From Candidatus Heimdallarchaeota archaeon (GTDB taxonomy: Archaea > Asgardarchaeota > Heimdallarchaeia > JABLTI01): DNA of 64,000 nucleotides. Each line of letters opens with the position of its first letter. The first letter of the stretch is position 1. Under the pieces are notes generated by a model, which ran no database searches, had not been told where the DNA came from, and worked only from the letters and a program-made list of their open reading frames with translations. Where the stretch lies: assembly GCA_019894765.1 (NCBI GenBank), contig JAGXNT010000008.1:29170-93169 (forward strand), in the 5' to 3' direction. This document shows, in pieces, positions 61,822 to 64,000 of the stretch. A program made the translations under genes and the position numbers.

Positions 61822-63738
61822 TTGAATTCTATCAAAGCTAAAGCTATTCAAAAACAACAAATAATGGTGGAGGGAAACTCATTATTGAGTGGAGATAAAA
61901 CAGAGAGTATTCCAATTAGAAATCTATACCAAAGTAGAATAGATGGTATCCCAGAACACAAATTCAAGTTAATATTTGATAAGAAGAAATCACTTCGAAA
62001 CGGATTATTACTAATATTTCTGGGTATTTTATTTGGTGCTGGTGCTGGAGCAATTATTGATTTAATTTATTTATATACAAACATAACGAATGAATATGCA
62101 ATAATGGGAATAGGATCAGGAGTTGGAGCACTTTTAGGGTTAACACTTGGATTGATCCTTATTGTTGCTTTAAAATCAAAAATGGTTGATGACTTTAGTG
62201 CTAGTTATGGAGCAGGAATAGGTACCAATGTTTTTGTTGGAGCAGTTATTGGCATCTTTTTCGGAGCCATTGTTGGATCATTATTTGGGCTAATTTTAGA
62301 AGTGTTAAAATTTACTAATTATACCACACTTAGCATACCTGTTTTCAGTATTCTAATCTGGACAGTGTTAGGGTTGAATATTGGGACGTTAATTGGGGTT
62401 TTAGCGAGTTTTGGAACTCTTAATGTCTTTCTTGGAGGAGCAATTTCAGGAATAATTGTTGGCGGAGCGGGAATGCTAGCAATCTTTGGTCCAGATGTCT
62501 TAGTAATTATAGGTATTGGTATCGGGTTGCTGGTTGGAATATTTGTAGCGTTTTTCGTAAGATTTGGTATAGAAGCTAACTTAGGAAGAATTGAATATAC
62601 TAAATGTGGTGAGCGAATAGCTACTTGCGATAAAAAATCTGGTAGTTCCTTTATGGACGATCTTCGTGAAGATAAGAGAAAGAAATCAGGATCAGATTGT
62701 TCAGGTTGTGGTGGCGATCCATGTTCCGGTTGCGGTAGTAGCGACTGCTCTGGTTGCGAGGGATGCCTTGGTTGTGGAGCAGGAGCAGGTGGTGCTGGTG
62801 GAGCAGGTTGTGGCGCAGGATGTGGTGCGGGAATATCTTTAGGACCAATATTTATGATCTTTCTTATAGCAATACCATTCATTCTGCTTACAATCGGATT
62901 ATCTTTTATAGGGAAAAGAGCAAGCATAAGATTTGGTGGTACTGTAAGAAGAGGGGCTCTTACTGCTCTAGGTGCAAGTTTCTCGATTTTCGTAATAATT
63001 GGATCAAATGTGGGTTTATCTGAAGCATACCACAATATGCTTTTCCAGCACAACGTATTGATTGGTGCGGGGATAGGATTGATTTATGGGTTGTTGATTC
63101 TTGTTTCACATAGATTATCGATAAAAGCTAGTTTCTTAGAAATATCACCAAATGAGCTTTCTTGGAAAGATAGACATACTTCTGCCTCAGTCAATATAGC
63201 AAACATTAAGCATTTTGAGTTTGTAAGAGAAGAACGAGTAGACATCAAAAAACCGGGCTGCTATGAAGACTATTTCATATATACCACGTTCATAGAAGAA
63301 AGAGAAAAAGTGCTAATTAACTGCTGGGAAACACCAGAGGGTACAGATTCGACTGAACATATTCAATCTCTATTAAAACAGTATCTTAAAGAGAAAGAGT
63401 TACAAAGAAAACAAAGACTAGCAGTAATAGAAGATACCGAAACATCAAAACCTATCCTTGGAATAGAAGAACTGAAGGAAATTGAAGAAATAAAAGAAAG
63501 GCATAAAATAAAAGAACTAGAGCAACCAGCAAAAAGTACGATGACAGGATACAGTTTCAACTTGAATCCTGATATAACAGGACAAATGGTTGAAAGTGTA
63601 AAACATCTCTTAAGAAAAGCACAAAGTGTGTCTATTGACTGGCTAGTAGCAGTAACAATGTACCCAAAGGAAACTGTTGAAGAAATCATAATCATGCATT
63701 TGGGACTACAAATAGAAGATGGGAAAGTTCTGAAATAA
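61822..63738 (+). CDS. Glycine-rich multi-pass membrane protein with a cysteine/glycine-rich insert
   Basis: A 638-aa protein, no family recognised. After a 50-residue soluble start come about eight glycine-rich hydrophobic helices (50-245, GxxxG-type packing). Residues about 280-340 form a remarkable insert with twelve or so Cys among Gly and Ser (SGCGGDPCSGCGSSDCSGC, then CLGCGAGAGGAG and CGAGCGAG). Two or three more helices follow (340-435), then a cytosolic region of about 200 residues with a beta-rich part, a Lys/Glu helix and a winged-helix-like end (SIDWLVAVTMYPKETVEEIIIMHL). The insert could hold a metal cluster. Start TTG 61822 or ATG 61864. Confidence 0.7.
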   Translation: MNSIKAKAIQKQQIMVEGNSLLSGDKTESIPIRNLYQSRIDGIPEHKFKLIFDKKKSLRNGLLLIFLGILFGAGAGAIIDLIYLYTNITNEYAIMGIGSGVGALLGLTLGLILIVALKSKMVDDFSASYGAGIGTNVFVGAVIGIFFGAIVGSLFGLILEVLKFTNYTTLSIPVFSILIWTVLGLNIGTLIGVLASFGTLNVFLGGAISGIIVGGAGMLAIFGPDVLVIIGIGIGLLVGIFVAFFVRFGIEANLGRIEYTKCGERIATCDKKSGSSFMDDLREDKRKKSGSDCSGCGGDPCSGCGSSDCSGCEGCLGCGAGAGGAGGAGCGAGCGAGISLGPIFMIFLIAIPFILLTIGLSFIGKRASIRFGGTVRRGALTALGASFSIFVIIGSNVGLSEAYHNMLFQHNVLIGAGIGLIYGLLILVSHRLSIKASFLEISPNELSWKDRHTSASVNIANIKHFEFVREERVDIKKPGCYEDYFIYTTFIEEREKVLINCWETPEGTDSTEHIQSLLKQYLKEKELQRKQRLAVIEDTETSKPILGIEELKEIEEIKERHKIKELEQPAKSTMTGYSFNLNPDITGQMVESVKHLLRKAQSVSIDWLVAVTMYPKETVEEIIIMHLGLQIEDGKVLK

Positions 63739-63888
63739 AGGAAATCTTCAAACATAAAACAAAATCATCTAACGAAATTAAAATCGGACGAGAGCAAACC
63801 AAGCCATGTTGAAGGAAGGGGAGTTTAATAGACAATTTACAAGTTTTAATTTTGAGAAAACAAGAAAAAAAAGAAAAAAAAGAAAATG

Positions 63889-64000
63889 TTAAGCAACATC
63901 TTCAATTATAAACAGAATGCCTGAAACGATTCCAAGAATTTCAGCAATACCAGGGATGAAGAGGGACAAGATTATCACAACGATACCAATGACCAAACCA
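63889..64000 (-). CDS. C-terminal end of a membrane protein (cut by the window edge)
   Basis: On the minus strand a frame open to the window end finishes at TAA 63889-63891 and encodes at least 36 residues: a hydrophobic helix (GLVIGIVVIILSLFIPGIAE) and ILGIVSGILFIIEDVA. The start and family are outside the window. The upstream A/G-rich run on the plus strand reads as a T-rich terminator on the minus strand. Confidence 0.5.
   Translation of the reverse strand, partial: GLVIGIVVIILSLFIPGIAEILGIVSGILFIIEDVA

Noticed and set aside
62319..63053. Long antisense open frame (244 codons, Pro-rich) opposite the glycine-rich membrane protein
   Set aside because: It mirrors Gly codons of the sense gene as Pro codons, has no ribosome-binding site and no family resemblance.

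Overview
The window is AT-rich (about one third G+C by eye), gene-dense DNA from an archaeon. The archaeal marks are an aIF1/SUI1 translation factor with its N-terminal zinc knuckle, a cupin-type (archaeal) glucose-6-phosphate isomerase, a NucS/EndoMS endonuclease, an archaeal NFACT (Rqc2/NEMF) protein, a BtpA-family protein, Lrp-type regulation, TATA boxes about 25 nt before start codons (leaderless transcripts), and a large calcium-repeat surface protein with a C-terminal membrane anchor. An Asgard (Heimdallarchaeia-like) lineage is my best guess from overall character; this is inference and no single gene proves it. I recognise no rRNA, tRNA, CRISPR array, phage gene or transposase.

Layout. 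0.1-11.2 kb: HAD phosphatase, PAS histidine kinase, a four-gene operon with two complete ABC-2 export modules, an Lrp regulator, an M20 peptidase and an Atg22/UMF1-like MFS transporter. 11.4-15.8 kb: FAD glycerol-3-phosphate dehydrogenase and two tandem paralogous amidohydrolases. 15.8-20.9 kb: two paralogous cation/Ca2+ exchanger-like proteins on either side of a class III aminotransferase with a C-terminal SCP2-like (lipid-carrier) domain. 21.0-27.6 kb: glucose-6-phosphate isomerase, an orphan OppD/DppD ATPase, a PHP phosphoesterase, a hairpin-bounded island with a possible 30-aa protein, a membrane protein, a CoA-type Nudix enzyme, a TPR protein and BtpA. 27.7-33.9 kb: a 1061-aa surface protein, NucS, a second TPR protein, a DsrE-like protein and a small membrane protein. 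34.0-41.5 kb: a heterodimeric ABC exporter, CorA, a VOC protein, a C69/secernin hydrolase and a Nudix gene with no normal start codon. 41.5-47.8 kb: a ZnuABC-type metal uptake operon, aIF1, NFACT and a membrane protein. 47.8-51.4 kb: a receiver/pseudokinase fusion, three small proteins and an M20D amidohydrolase. 51.5-54.3 kb: an SDR-CPBP-SDR operon. 54.3-64 kb: a DUF998-like membrane protein, an unknown protein, two serine beta-lactamase-like proteins (one with an in-frame TGA), a condensation-like acyltransferase, an acetoacetate-decarboxylase-family gene with an apparent -1 frameshift, a zinc-ribbon membrane protein and a cysteine/glycine-rich membrane protein.

How genes fit together. Clear co-transcribed units, by overlaps or very short gaps, are the ABC-2 cluster, the ABC exporter pair, ZnuABC and SDR-CPBP-SDR. 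Several convergent pairs share perfect hairpins that look like bidirectional terminators. The points most worth a second look are the exchanger/aminotransferase-SCP2 sandwich, the zinc-ribbon tail on the metal permease, the hairpin-bounded island at 23.7 kb, the receiver-pseudokinase fusion, and a set of four genes (34.0, 41.0, 58.2 and 60.3 kb) whose reading frames need non-standard initiation, frameshifting or readthrough, or else contain sequence errors.
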